A model generated the notes under the pieces. The model was not told the DNA's origin, made no database searches, and worked only from the letters and a program-made list of their open reading frames with translations. A stretch of DNA of 64,000 nucleotides, from the NCBI RefSeq assembly GCF_011759505.1, contig NZ_JAAOYO010000003.1:372001-436000 (forward strand), read 5' to 3'. Numbering within the stretch: the first letter of the stretch is position 1; each line of letters begins with the position of its first letter. Position numbers and translations under genes: made by a program. Positions 23,658-32,287 of this stretch are shown in pieces. The DNA is from Curtobacterium salicis (GTDB lineage: Bacteria; Actinomycetota; Actinomycetes; Actinomycetales; Microbacteriaceae).

Positions 23658-24773
23658 TTACTCGATGCCGTTCTTCGAGCAGGCGCTGGCGTACTGCGAG
23701 GTGCAGACCTGCTTGACCGTGTAGAGCTCGTCCTTGATGACGGTGTCCTGCACGTTGGCGGTCGTCACGGCGACCGGGTCGAGGAGGGTGGACTGCACGC
23801 TCGCGCCGCCCGCCGTCTTCGTGGTGGTGTCGCCCTTCGGGGTGTCACCCTTGGCGAACTGGATGGCCAGGTCGGCTGCCTTGGACGCCTCGGGCTTGAA
23901 CGCCTTGTAGACGGTCATGTACTGCTCACCCGAGAGGATGCGCTGGATGCCCGCGAGGGACGCGTCCTGGCCGGTGACGGGCGGGAGCTCGGAGACGCCG
24001 GCCGACTTCAGGGCCGCGATGACGCCACCGCCGGTGTCGTCGTTGGCCGCGTAGACGCCGGTGATCTTGTCCGCACCGAGCTTGCTGATCTGCCCGGCAG
24101 CCCAGTCCTGCGCCTTGGCGGGGTCCCATCCGGGGGTGTCGTACTCGGCGAGCACCTTGTAGCCGCTGTCGTCGATCGCCTTGTGGGCGCCGGCCTTGAA
24201 CTGGGTGGCGTTGTTGTCGGTCGGGGAGCCGTTCACCATGATGATGCCGGAGCCCGAGGGGACGTTCTTCGCCTTGAGTGCCTTGACCAGTGCCTCGCCC
24301 TGCAGCTCGCCGACCTTCTCGTTGTCGAACGAGATGTAGTAGCTGAGGTCCGGGCTGTCGATGAGTCGGTCGTAGGAGATGACCGGCACCTTCTTGGCCT
24401 TCGCCTGCTGCACGATCGAGGCCGCGGCCTCACCGTCGAACGGGTCGAGGACCAGGACCTTGACGCCCTGCGTGAGCATGGACTGTGCCTGCTGCAGCTG
24501 CTTGGACGCGTCGCCGTCGGCGTTCGCGTAGACGACGGAGCAGCCGCTGCACTGCTTCTTCACCTCGGCGGTGAAGAGCGGGCGGTCGGCGCTGGCGTAG
24601 CGGGCCGTGACGGAGTCGGGCAGGAGCAGGCCGATCTTGGCCTTGGAGGCGTCGCCCCCACCGCCGCCGGAACCCGTTCCCGCGTCGGCTCCGTTCGAAC
24701 AGCCCGCCAGGGTGGTGATCGCGAGCAGCAGGGCGCCGACGCCCAGCATGGCTCGTGTGGTGGCTTTCTTCAT
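23658..24773 (-). CDS. sugar-binding lipoprotein (XylF-like)
   Basis: This 371-residue periplasmic-binding-protein-like domain 4 protein has a lipobox TLAGC with Cys25, a Gly-rich linker and a mature start KIGLLLPDSVTARYASADRP. The sugar-pocket segments ISYDRLIDSP, GVYAANDDTGGGVI and PPVTGQDASLAGIQ agree with xylose binders. The start is the ATG at 24773 with GGAGG 8 bases upstream. The stop is TAA, rare in this window. It heads the operon and is probably repressed by the ROK protein encoded directly upstream. Confidence 0.92.
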   Translation of the reverse strand: MKKATTRAMLGVGALLLAITTLAGCSNGADAGTGSGGGGGDASKAKIGLLLPDSVTARYASADRPLFTAEVKKQCSGCSVVYANADGDASKQLQQAQSMLTQGVKVLVLDPFDGEAAASIVQQAKAKKVPVISYDRLIDSPDLSYYISFDNEKVGELQGEALVKALKAKNVPSGSGIIMVNGSPTDNNATQFKAGAHKAIDDSGYKVLAEYDTPGWDPAKAQDWAAGQISKLGADKITGVYAANDDTGGGVIAALKSAGVSELPPVTGQDASLAGIQRILSGEQYMTVYKAFKPEASKAADLAIQFAKGDTPKGDTTTKTAGGASVQSTLLDPVAVTTANVQDTVIKDELYTVKQVCTSQYASACSKNGIE

Positions 24774-24837
24774 CGAAATGTCCTCCAACAGGTGGACCGC
24801 CCACGTTGGCGGTGACCTGAGTGTGCCAGCGGCGGTT

Positions 24838-24851
24838 CTTGGCTGCAAGAG
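24838..24851. promoter_or_regulatory. candidate ROK-repressor operator
   Basis: TCTTGGCTGCAAGA has 5-bp inverted arms (TCTTG/CAAGA) around four bases, 65 bases upstream of the xylF-like start, in a locally AT-richer stretch. A second inverted repeat, GTGAC/GTCAC (24874-24878 and 24893-24897), overlaps the repressor gene's end. Assignment to the ROK repressor is inference from position. Confidence 0.45.
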
Positions 24852-24893
24852 TTGAACGCAAGGGTGCGGTGCCGTGACGAAATCGTTATCAAG

Positions 24894-26066
24894 TCACCGT
24901 GAGTGGTGCACGTCCACCGCTTCGATCGCGACCGCCAGCGCCCCCGTCACGGCGGCCTTCTCGCCGAGCTGGCCCTGCACCACGTCCGGCGTGCCGTCCG
25001 CGTCGACGATGAGCATCGACTCGAGGGCGTGCCGCATCGGGCCGAGCAGCAGCTCCCCGGCACGCGCGAACTCCCCGGTCACCACGAGCCGCTCCGGGTC
25101 GAGCACGTTGCAGAGCCCCACCGCGGCCGTGCCGATCGCCCGGCCCGCGTCCGCGATCGCCCGGATGCACACCGGGTCGCCGGACATCGCACGGAGGATC
25201 AGGTCCGCCGTCTTCAGGGTGCCGACCTCGTCGCGGACGCTCTCGAGCACGGCGGGAGCGCCGGCCACGGCCTCCAGGCAGCCGCGGTTGCCGCACCGGC
25301 AGATGGGTCCGTGCGGGACGACGGGCGTGTGCCCGAACTCCCCGGCGACCCCGTGGTGCCCACGGAACAGCCGGCCGTCCAGGATCAACCCCGCCCCGAT
25401 GCCGTTGCCGACGTCCAGGGTGATCACGGAGTCCCGTCCCCGGGCCGCCCCGCTCCGGTGCTCGGCCAGCGCCGACAGGTTCGCGGAGTTGTCGACCTGC
25501 ACGGGCTTGCCGACCCGACGCTCGAGCGACTCCCCGATCGGCAACCCGTCCCAGCCGCGGAGGATCCCGCCGCGAGCGGTCATGCCCGTCCGTCGGTCGA
25601 TCGGGGCCGCGACGGCCAGGCCGACGGCCAGGACCTCGTCCATCGAGGACTCCACCGACTCGGCCATGTCCATCACGAGCAGCGCGGTCTTGTCGAGTTC
25701 GGCGTCCGCGCGGTGGTCGCGGGCCAGGGGCATGTGCCGCTCCGCCAGGACGGTCCCGTTGAGGTCGGACAACGCCAACCGCAGGTGCCGGGGCGAGACG
25801 TGGACGCCGGCGACCAGGCCGAGGCCGTGCGGCAGCGTCACCCGCAGGGCGCGGCGTCCGCTCGAGGTGCTCGGGGTGGCGTGCAGGGCGCCGGTGGCGA
25901 CGAGTTCCTTGACGATGTTCGACACGGTCGCGGGGCTGAGGCCGGTCGCGCCGGCCAGCTCGACCTGCGTCAGGCCACCGTGGCGCTTGACCGCCGCCAC
26001 GACACGACCCCGGTTGGCTTCACGCAGTGAAGCTTGACTGCCCGGACTCCGTCGTGGCTCTGACAC
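24894..26066 (-). CDS. ROK family transcriptional repressor (XylR/NagC type)
   Basis: The 390-residue protein has an N-terminal winged helix-turn-helix (GLTQVELAGATGLSPATVSN, about residues 30-50) followed by a ROK sugar-binding domain. That domain keeps the zinc motif CRCGNRGCLEA and the GNGIGAGLILDG loop. Such repressors leave DNA on binding the cognate sugar. The gene reads into the xylose-type transporter operon 120 bases downstream. The GTG at 26066 is taken as start because it begins the conserved SPGSQASLREANRG segment; the frame is open further upstream, but that part is unlike the family. Confidence 0.9.
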   Translation of the reverse strand: MSEPRRSPGSQASLREANRGRVVAAVKRHGGLTQVELAGATGLSPATVSNIVKELVATGALHATPSTSSGRRALRVTLPHGLGLVAGVHVSPRHLRLALSDLNGTVLAERHMPLARDHRADAELDKTALLVMDMAESVESSMDEVLAVGLAVAAPIDRRTGMTARGGILRGWDGLPIGESLERRVGKPVQVDNSANLSALAEHRSGAARGRDSVITLDVGNGIGAGLILDGRLFRGHHGVAGEFGHTPVVPHGPICRCGNRGCLEAVAGAPAVLESVRDEVGTLKTADLILRAMSGDPVCIRAIADAGRAIGTAAVGLCNVLDPERLVVTGEFARAGELLLGPMRHALESMLIVDADGTPDVVQGQLGEKAAVTGALAVAIEAVDVHHSR

Positions 26067-26159
26067 GGGGACAGCGTAATGGTCGGCGTCCGGACGACGG
26101 ACGGGAGGTGGGCCCCTCGCGCCGGTACCGGCGTGACGCGCCAGCGGCACGACGGCCGT

Positions 26160-26199
26160 GACGGGAGGGACGGTGCCAGCTGGCACCGCGCCTCCCGTC
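26160..26199. repeat. ACGGGAGGC palindrome, copy 3
   Basis: GACGGGAGG (26160-26168), CGGTGCCA (26171-26178), then TGGCACCG and CCTCCCGTC (26191-26199) pair around GC, with one internal 2x2 mismatch. It lies 21 bases after the osmoprotectant binding-protein stop and shares the GGTGCCAGCTGGCACC core with the copy at 37525. Confidence 0.8.
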
Positions 26200-26220
26200 C
26201 GTGACCTGGTCGCGTCGCGA

Positions 26221-27243
26221 CTAGGGCTTCGTGATGAAGCCCTCCTTCACCATCCACTCGAAGGCGACGTCCGCCGGCTCGCGGCCCTCGACGTCCACCT
26301 GCCGGTTCAGCTCCTGCAGCACCGCGTCGGTGAGCTTCGGCGAGATCTGGTCGTAGACCTCCTCGAGCTGCGGGTACTCCTCGAGCGTCGCGGTCGACAG
26401 GACCGGTGCGACGTTGTACGCCGGGAAGAACCCGCGGTCGTCCTCGAGCACCTGCAGCCCGAGCGACTTGATGCGGCCGTCGGTGGTGAACACCTCGCCG
26501 AAGTTGCACGTGCCCCGGTCCGTCGCCGTGTAGACCGTGCCGGTGTCGAGGATGTCGACGTTGCCCTTCGGGACCGCACCGTCACCGGAGCCGCCGAGCG
26601 TCAGCCCGTACTTGGCGAGCATCGGCTTGAAGCCGTCGGCGCGCGAGTTGAACTCGGACTCGACGCAGAAGGTGCGCTCGTCGGCCGGCAGGTCGGCGAT
26701 CTGCGACAGCTTCGTGATGCCGTCGAGGTCCTTGACGGCTTCCTTCCGCACCGCGAACGCGTAGGTGTTGTTCATCGGCGCGGGCTTCAGCCAGGTGAGC
26801 CCGTTGCCGGCGTCCTCGTCCTTGACGGCCTGCCACTGCTCGGTCTTGTCCGGGATCCCCTGCTTGTGCGCCATGAAGGTCAGCCAGGCGGTGCCGGTGT
26901 ACTCGTACGTGACGTCGGCGTCGTGGCCGGTCATCAACTGACGGACCGCCACCGAGCCCGGGACGTTCGTCTCGTCGGTGACGTCGAAGCCCGCGGCCGA
27001 GGCGGCCAGGACCGCGATCTTGCCGAGGACGAGCTGCTCGGTGAAGTTCTTCGACGTGACCGTGAGCTTCGCGTCCTCGGGCAGGCCGTCGATGTGCTCG
27101 ATCGTGCCGGGTGCGGCGGCGGGGACGAACGCGGCCGCGGGCTGCAGGCCGCAGCCGGCCAGGAGGCTCGTGGTCGCGCCCGCCAGGACGACGGCGGCGA
27201 GCAGACGGCGGGTGCGGCGGCCCGTGGTGCGCGTGCGGGTCAT
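26221..27243 (-). CDS. osmoprotectant-binding lipoprotein (OpuCC/OsmF type)
   Basis: This 340-residue substrate-binding protein of the OpuAC family has a basic twin-arginine-like start, then the lipobox LLAGC with Cys31. The mature segment LTVTSKNFTEQLVLGKIAVL is the hallmark of betaine/choline binding subunits (KNFTEQ). It captures compatible solutes such as glycine betaine, carnitine or choline. It is the last gene of a permease-ATPase-permease-binding protein operon and overlaps the preceding permease by 4 bases. Confidence 0.92.
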   Translation of the reverse strand: MTRTRTTGRRTRRLLAAVVLAGATTSLLAGCGLQPAAAFVPAAAPGTIEHIDGLPEDAKLTVTSKNFTEQLVLGKIAVLAASAAGFDVTDETNVPGSVAVRQLMTGHDADVTYEYTGTAWLTFMAHKQGIPDKTEQWQAVKDEDAGNGLTWLKPAPMNNTYAFAVRKEAVKDLDGITKLSQIADLPADERTFCVESEFNSRADGFKPMLAKYGLTLGGSGDGAVPKGNVDILDTGTVYTATDRGTCNFGEVFTTDGRIKSLGLQVLEDDRGFFPAYNVAPVLSTATLEEYPQLEEVYDQISPKLTDAVLQELNRQVDVEGREPADVAFEWMVKEGFITKP

Positions 27244-28004
27244 CGGAGTCCCTTCGGTCGGGCGAACGTCTCGACGATGCGGCCGAGCCAGTCGATGGAG
27301 AGGGCGAGGAGCGCGATGAGGAGCGCCCCGGAGACGAGCACCTTCGGCAGGAACAGGTTCACGCCGGTGGTGATGAGCAGCCCGAGGCCGCCGGCACCGA
27401 TGAACGTCGCGAGGGCGGCGGACCCGACCAGCAGCACGAGCGCGGTGCGGATGCCCGCGAGCATGACGGGGACGGCGAGCGGCAGTTCGACCTTGAGCAG
27501 GACGGCGGCAGCGCTCATGCCCATGCCGCGGCCGGCCTCGACGAGCCGGGCGTCGACGCTCTCGATGCCGATGATCGTGTTCCGGAGCACCGGCAGGATC
27601 GCGTACAGGACCAGTGCGACGACGGCGGCCCAGAACGTGAAGCCGAGCCAGAACGCCAGCAGCACGATGAGCCCGACGGCGGGTGCGGCCTGACCGAAGT
27701 TCGCGACGGCGAGGATCGCTCCGCTGGCCTTCCGCAGCGGACCGCGGGTGAGCGCGATGCCGAGCGGGATGGCGATCACGAGGACGATGACCGTCGACAC
27801 CACGGTGAGCAGGACGTGCTGCCACGCCAGGTCGAGCAGCCCGGAGGGGTTGAGGGTCGACCGCTCGGACTCGGTCAGGTCCGCCGTGGCCAACCAGACG
27901 GCGAACGCCCCGAAGACGACGAGGATCGCGACGGGCTGGATCACCAGTCCGCGCCAGCTGGTGCGCGTGCCGGTCGCCGGGGACGCGGTGACGACGTCGC
28001 TCAC
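27240..28004 (-). CDS. osmoprotectant ABC transporter permease
   Basis: The 254-residue permease has about six membrane segments and the EAA-type loop VDARLVEAGRGMGMSAAAVL in the middle. It belongs to the OpuCB/OpuCD group and forms the channel with the second permease at 29247-29894. The GTG start overlaps the ATPase stop and its own TGA overlaps the binding-protein ATG, so the whole operon is translationally linked. Compared with its partner it has an extra N-terminal membrane segment (IQPVAILVVFGAFAVWLA). Confidence 0.92.
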   Translation of the reverse strand: MSDVVTASPATGTRTSWRGLVIQPVAILVVFGAFAVWLATADLTESERSTLNPSGLLDLAWQHVLLTVVSTVIVLVIAIPLGIALTRGPLRKASGAILAVANFGQAAPAVGLIVLLAFWLGFTFWAAVVALVLYAILPVLRNTIIGIESVDARLVEAGRGMGMSAAAVLLKVELPLAVPVMLAGIRTALVLLVGSAALATFIGAGGLGLLITTGVNLFLPKVLVSGALLIALLALSIDWLGRIVETFARPKGLR

Positions 28005-29260
28005 TGGTCGTCCCGGGCGGCGACGGGCGAGCTCGGCAGCGTCTCGAGCGGGTTCGTGTTCGTCCCGACCGGCGTGTAGGCCTGCTCACCGGCAGCGGCG
28101 GCACGGGTGCGGGTGATCGCGTCCATGACCGTCTCGACCGTGATGACGCCCTGGAACGCGTCCCGACGGCCGGTCACCAGTGCGGCGCCGGCGCTCGAGA
28201 CGAGCATCGTGTCGAGCGCGTCGTTGAGGGTGGAGGCCTCGGACACGACCGGCAGGCCCACCTCGGTGCCGTCCGGGATCCGGTCGAGCCGCTCGAGCTG
28301 GCGGCGGGACGGCCACCCGATCGGACGCTGGCGCTGGTCGACGACGACGGCGTGCCCGTGGCCACCGGCCTCGCGCATGCGCTGCAGCACGGCCTGGGTC
28401 TCTTCGCCCGGGGAGCAGGTGACGGCGTCGGCGAGCCCGACCTCCCGCACGCGGGTCAGGGTCAGCTGCTTGAGGCCGGCACCCGAACCGATGAAGTTCT
28501 CCACGAACTCGTTCGCGGGTTCGGCGAGGATCCGCTCCGGGGAGTCGTACTGCACGATGTGGGCACCCTCGGAGAACACCACGATCCAGTCGCCGAGCTT
28601 GACGGCCTCGTCGAAGTCGTGCGTGACGATGACGATCGTCTTGTGGAGCTCCGCCTGGATGCGGATGAGCTCGTCCTGCAGACGCTGCCGGGTGATCGGG
28701 TCGACCGCGCCGAACGGCTCGTCCATGAGCAGGACGGGCGGGTCGGCAGCCAGGGCCCGGGCGACGCCGACGCGCTGCTGCTGTCCGCCGGAGAGCTCGC
28801 GGGGGTACCGGTCGCGGTAGGTGCCCGGGTCGAGGGAGACCAGGTCGAGGAGCTCGTCGACGCGGGCGGCGATCTCGTCCTTCGACCAGCCGAGCATCTT
28901 CGGCACGACCGCGATGTTCGCCGCGACCGTCATGTGCGGGAACAGCCCGCCGGCCTGGATGACGTAGCCCATCCGACGGCGGAGTTCGTCGCCGTCGATC
29001 TTCGTCACGTCGTCGTCACCGACGACGATGCGCCCCTCGGTGGGCTCGATGAGCCGGTTGATCATCTTCAGCGTGGTGGTCTTGCCGCAGCCGGACGGGC
29101 CGACGAGCATGACGATCTTGCCGGCCGGGATCTCGAGCGTGATGCCGTCGACCGCGGGCTTCGTCTGACCGGGGTAGCGCTTCGTGACCTGGTCGAGCAG
29201 GATGCTCCGACCGGTGACGTCGGAGTCGGGCGCGGTGGTCGGGGAGTCAGTGCTGGACAC
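28001..29260 (-). CDS. osmoprotectant ABC transporter ATP-binding protein with CBS domains
   Basis: The 419-residue protein has Walker A VGPSGCGKTT, signature ELSGGQQQRVGVARAL, Walker B VLLMDEPFGAVD and switch His in VIVTHDFD. After about residue 280 follows a tandem CBS pair (HGHAVVVDQRQRPIGWPS; AGAALVTGRRDAFQGVITVE), which in OpuA-type systems senses ionic strength or cyclic-di-AMP. It drives betaine/choline uptake under osmotic stress. The start is a GTG inside the end of the upstream permease gene (14-base overlap), with GAGAGG five bases before it. Confidence 0.93.
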   Translation of the reverse strand: MSSTDSPTTAPDSDVTGRSILLDQVTKRYPGQTKPAVDGITLEIPAGKIVMLVGPSGCGKTTTLKMINRLIEPTEGRIVVGDDDVTKIDGDELRRRMGYVIQAGGLFPHMTVAANIAVVPKMLGWSKDEIAARVDELLDLVSLDPGTYRDRYPRELSGGQQQRVGVARALAADPPVLLMDEPFGAVDPITRQRLQDELIRIQAELHKTIVIVTHDFDEAVKLGDWIVVFSEGAHIVQYDSPERILAEPANEFVENFIGSGAGLKQLTLTRVREVGLADAVTCSPGEETQAVLQRMREAGGHGHAVVVDQRQRPIGWPSRRQLERLDRIPDGTEVGLPVVSEASTLNDALDTMLVSSAGAALVTGRRDAFQGVITVETVMDAITRTRAAAAGEQAYTPVGTNTNPLETLPSSPVAARDDQ

Positions 29261-29894
29261 GGATACCTCTCGAGGTGGTCAGGCGGCCGAGGCCGAGGAG
29301 CAGGAGGTCGAGCACCAGGGCGAGCAGGACGACGCCCACGGTGCCGACGACGACGGAGTTGAGGGAGTTCGCGCCACCGAGGCGGGACAGTCCGGAGAAG
29401 ATGAAGCTGCCGAGGCCCGGGCCGAGGGCGTACGCGGCGACGGCGGCGACGCCCATCACCATCTGGGCGGAGACCCGGACGCCGGTGAGGATGATCGGCC
29501 ACGCCATCGGCAGTTCGACCTGCACGAGCGTGCGGAAGCGGCTCATGCCGATGCCCCGCGCCGACTCGACGACGGCGGGCGGGATCTCGTTGAGCCCGAC
29601 GACCGCGTTGCGGAGGATCGGCAGCGCGGCGAAGAACGTCACCGTGACGACGGACGGCACGACGCCGAAGCCGAGCGGCACGAGGAGCAGACCGATCACC
29701 GCGAAGGACGGCAGGGTCAGACCGATCGTGGAGATCTCGTTCGCGGCGGACCGCAGCCCGGGCACCCGGTAGACGAGCGCCGCGAGGACCACGGCGATGA
29801 CGGTCGCGAGCACGACGCACTGGACCACCAGCGAGAAGTGCTGCCAGGACGAGAACCAGATCTGGTCCCATCGCTCGGCGATGTACTGGAACAC
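29247..29894 (-). CDS. osmoprotectant ABC transporter permease
   Basis: The 215-residue permease has about five or six membrane segments and the EAA-type loop IPPAVVESARGIGMSRFRTL. It is first in the operon and therefore nearest the promoter. The start is a GTG at 29894 with GAGGGAG about 10 bases upstream. The 191-base gap further upstream (29895-30085) separates it from the next minus-strand gene; I see no clear operator or terminator there. Confidence 0.92.
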   Translation of the reverse strand: MFQYIAERWDQIWFSSWQHFSLVVQCVVLATVIAVVLAALVYRVPGLRSAANEISTIGLTLPSFAVIGLLLVPLGFGVVPSVVTVTFFAALPILRNAVVGLNEIPPAVVESARGIGMSRFRTLVQVELPMAWPIILTGVRVSAQMVMGVAAVAAYALGPGLGSFIFSGLSRLGGANSLNSVVVGTVGVVLLALVLDLLLLGLGRLTTSRGIRVQH

Positions 29895-30085
29895 CGGTTC
29901 TGCACTCCCTCGGGTCGGCAGTTCGACCCACGGATCGGGGCACGAACGGCCCCCAAGCTACGCAGATGCTCAGCCTCAGCCGAATCCAGGCAGGGAGAAC
30001 GGCGGGTCCACACCCGGTCGCTCGGCAGGAGAACCCCTGGTCAGCGGCACATGACCGCTCCGACCCTGGGAGGTGTGTAACGATC

Positions 30086-30721
30086 TCAGCCGAGGACGGG
30101 TACGCCTCCGGAGTGTGCACGGAGCGCGGATGCCCGTTCCGCGACCCGGCCCGACTCCTGCAGCGCCACCCGCTCCGCCGTGAGCAGCAGCCCGGAGACC
30201 TGCTCCGCGGTCCTGCCGGCACTGTCGTTCCAGCGGGTGAGGTCGCGGACGCGGCCCATCCGGATGTCGGGGGCCGGGCACCAGGTGACCGGCGACCCCT
30301 CGGCCGCCGCGAGCGCGTGCCAGACGAGGTCGAGCGAGCGCTGCACCGGCTGCGAGTGCACCGCGTGCGGACCACCGGCCGCGTCGACGACCGCGCCGAC
30401 CAGGCAGGCGCCGACGAGGGGTCGTCCGGCCACCTCGGTCGCGGCGGCACTCGAGGCGGTCCGGGTGCGGCCCCGGTCGTCGAGGTAGGCGAACCAGGCG
30501 TGCTGGATCCAGCCGCGGTCGACGACCGTCCGCGCTTCGGAGAGGACCCGCTGCAGGTCCGCGAGTTCGGCGAGGTCCGCGTCGAGTCGACGCAGTTGTG
30601 CGGCGGTGCGGCGGGCGGCGAGGTGGTCGATGACCCGGCGGACCCGGCCGCGCGGCGCGGTCCGGGAGGCGGGGGCGGCGTCGGTGGCGACGTCGTGCTG
30701 GACGCGGAACTCGAGGGTCAT
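30086..30721 (-). CDS. hypothetical protein, DUF6197-like
   Basis: The 211-residue soluble protein has a pattern seen in DUF6197 proteins: a helical N-terminal part (LRRLDADLAELADLQRVLSE), a Trp-centred GWIQHAWFAYLDDRGRTRT segment and a small hydrophobic RPLVGACLVGAVVDAAGG motif. The function is unknown. The ATG at 30721 is chosen over one 27 bases upstream because GGGAGGGG sits four bases before it. The DUF match is from pattern memory and not certain. Confidence 0.65.
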   Translation of the reverse strand: MTLEFRVQHDVATDAAPASRTAPRGRVRRVIDHLAARRTAAQLRRLDADLAELADLQRVLSEARTVVDRGWIQHAWFAYLDDRGRTRTASSAAATEVAGRPLVGACLVGAVVDAAGGPHAVHSQPVQRSLDLVWHALAAAEGSPVTWCPAPDIRMGRVRDLTRWNDSAGRTAEQVSGLLLTAERVALQESGRVAERASALRAHSGGVPVLG

Positions 30722-30880
30722 GAGGCCCCTCCCGATCTTCACGTGCACGGATGGTGTGGGGAGACGGTAACCCCGCGGTCCGCCGCGCGGTAGCCCCCGT
30801 CCCGACGACGTGCGTGAAGCGGAGTCCCCGGTGCCCGGTGTCGGTCCGCGACCGGTCCGCCGTCCGTCCTCGGGCTGTCC

Positions 30881-31786
30881 TCAGTCGTCGAGGACCGCGT
30901 CGATCGCCCGCCGTGCGACCACACGGAAGGACGGCTCGTCGCTGACCGCGAGCGCCGACGCGATCGACACCGCCCATCCGCGGGCCCGCCCCCACGAGTG
31001 CTCGTCGAGGCTCGCGTCGTCGGCCGTGACGCGGCGTCGGAAGTCGGCCCGCGCCTCCCGGTCGAACGTCAGCCAGGCGGTCGCGAGGTCGACGGCGGAG
31101 TCCCCCGCGGTCACGTCGCCGAAGTCGACGACCGCCGACAGGTGGTCGCCCTGCGGGCCGGTCTCCACGAGCAGGTTGAACGGGTGCAGGTCACCGTGCA
31201 CCCAGACGGGAGGCGCGGTCGCCGTCGGCAGGTCGGACGCGGTCCGCCAGGCGGTCGCCAGTTCCGCTGCACGTGGGACCGGCCCGGACGCGAGCCGCTC
31301 GAGCACCGCCGTGCTCCGGGTGTGCAGCGGGACGGCGCGGACCGGGTTCACCGGGGCGTCCGCCGGTGCCGCGACGTGCAGGGCGACGACGAAGGCGGCG
31401 AGGACCTCCGCGACCGGCTGTCCCGCAGCCCGGGAGCCGCCGTCGCGGGACCCGGCGGCGACACCCGGGAACCAGGGCACGACGCTCCACGACCACGGGT
31501 AGCCGAGGGCCGGTCGGCCGGTACGGACCGGCACCGGCAGCGGGACGACCGGTCCGACGAGGGCGGCGAGCTCCGGCAGCCAGCGCTGCTCGTGCTCGAC
31601 GAGCATCGCGGCCGCCGCACGTCGTGGCAGGCGGACGGCCAGGTCGCTGCCGACCCGGACGACGACGTTGTCCCAGCCGTTCGCCACGACGGCGAGCGGT
31701 CGGCCGGCGAGGTCCGGGTGCTGGTCGGCGAGCAGCGCCCGGACCAGGGGCACGTCGACGTCGACCTCCGCGGCGGGTGTGGGCAC
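30881..31786 (-). CDS. aminoglycoside phosphotransferase family protein
   Basis: The 301-residue kinase-like protein has the phosphotransferase catalytic loop VWVHGDLHPFNLLVE (HGDxHxxN), followed by the metal-binding SAVVDFGDVTAGDSAVDLA. An N-terminal lobe (NGWDNVVVRVGSDLAVRLPR) supplies the nucleotide pocket. Members phosphorylate small hydroxylated compounds; only some give antibiotic resistance, and this looks like the broad housekeeping type. The start is a GTG at 31786 that begins just before VDVDVPLVRALL. It faces the small membrane-protein gene across about 50 bases. Confidence 0.87.
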   Translation of the reverse strand: MPTPAAEVDVDVPLVRALLADQHPDLAGRPLAVVANGWDNVVVRVGSDLAVRLPRRAAAAMLVEHEQRWLPELAALVGPVVPLPVPVRTGRPALGYPWSWSVVPWFPGVAAGSRDGGSRAAGQPVAEVLAAFVVALHVAAPADAPVNPVRAVPLHTRSTAVLERLASGPVPRAAELATAWRTASDLPTATAPPVWVHGDLHPFNLLVETGPQGDHLSAVVDFGDVTAGDSAVDLATAWLTFDREARADFRRRVTADDASLDEHSWGRARGWAVSIASALAVSDEPSFRVVARRAIDAVLDD

Positions 31787-31839
31787 GCCGGCGATGCTAG
31801 CCGGGCGGTCGTCCGGGTTCGTGTCGTACCGTTCCCGGC

Positions 31840-32271
31840 ATGCATGGATGGCGCACGCCCGCACGGTGGGCCCGGACCGGCCGGTGGCTGCTCGTCCCGA
31901 TCGCCGTGCTCGACTGGTTCTCGCTCGTGCCGCAGCCCGTGTTCGTCGCGGCGTTCGCGCTGGCGGTCGTCGGGCTCGTCGGCATCGGCGCGGCGCTCGT
32001 CGTCCGGATGCTCGCCGGACGTCGCGGCACGATGGCGGCCCTCGGGGTCGTGCTGCTCCTCGGCGGCTTGGCGATGTTCGGGCTCGACCCGTTCCCCGGT
32101 TCGGTGCCGTTCCTCGACCCGTGGTGGCCGTCCGTCGTCACGCAGCCGCAGCACGTCGCCAGCGCCTACTGGCAGCTCGCGGCACTCGGGGTCGTGCTCA
32201 CCGGCTTCGGGACGCTCGCGACCCTGCTCGTGGCGGCGTTCGCCGGCAAGCCCGGCACCTCGACCCGCTGA
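31840..32271 (+). CDS. small multi-pass membrane protein of unknown function
   Basis: This 143-residue protein has four hydrophobic segments (LLVPIAVLDWFSLVP, VFVAAFALAVVGLVGIGAAL, GTMAALGVVLLLGGLAMFG, LAALGVVLTGFGTLATLLVA) and a basic N terminus. I recognise no family. It ends 16 bases from the convergent GAF-domain gene with no terminator hairpin between. Confidence 0.7.
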   Translation: MHGWRTPARWARTGRWLLVPIAVLDWFSLVPQPVFVAAFALAVVGLVGIGAALVVRMLAGRRGTMAALGVVLLLGGLAMFGLDPFPGSVPFLDPWWPSVVTQPQHVASAYWQLAALGVVLTGFGTLATLLVAAFAGKPGTSTR

Positions 32272-32287
32272 CGGCTCGCCGTCCGGC

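Noticed and set aside
23658..24773. mobile-element origin of the xylose-type transporter because of its TAA stop
   Set aside because: One rare stop codon is not evidence of transfer; codon use otherwise matches the neighbours.
30881..31786. aminoglycoside resistance gene
   Set aside because: The phosphotransferase fold is clear, but it has no close resemblance to a named resistance enzyme and no mobile context; a general small-molecule kinase is more likely.
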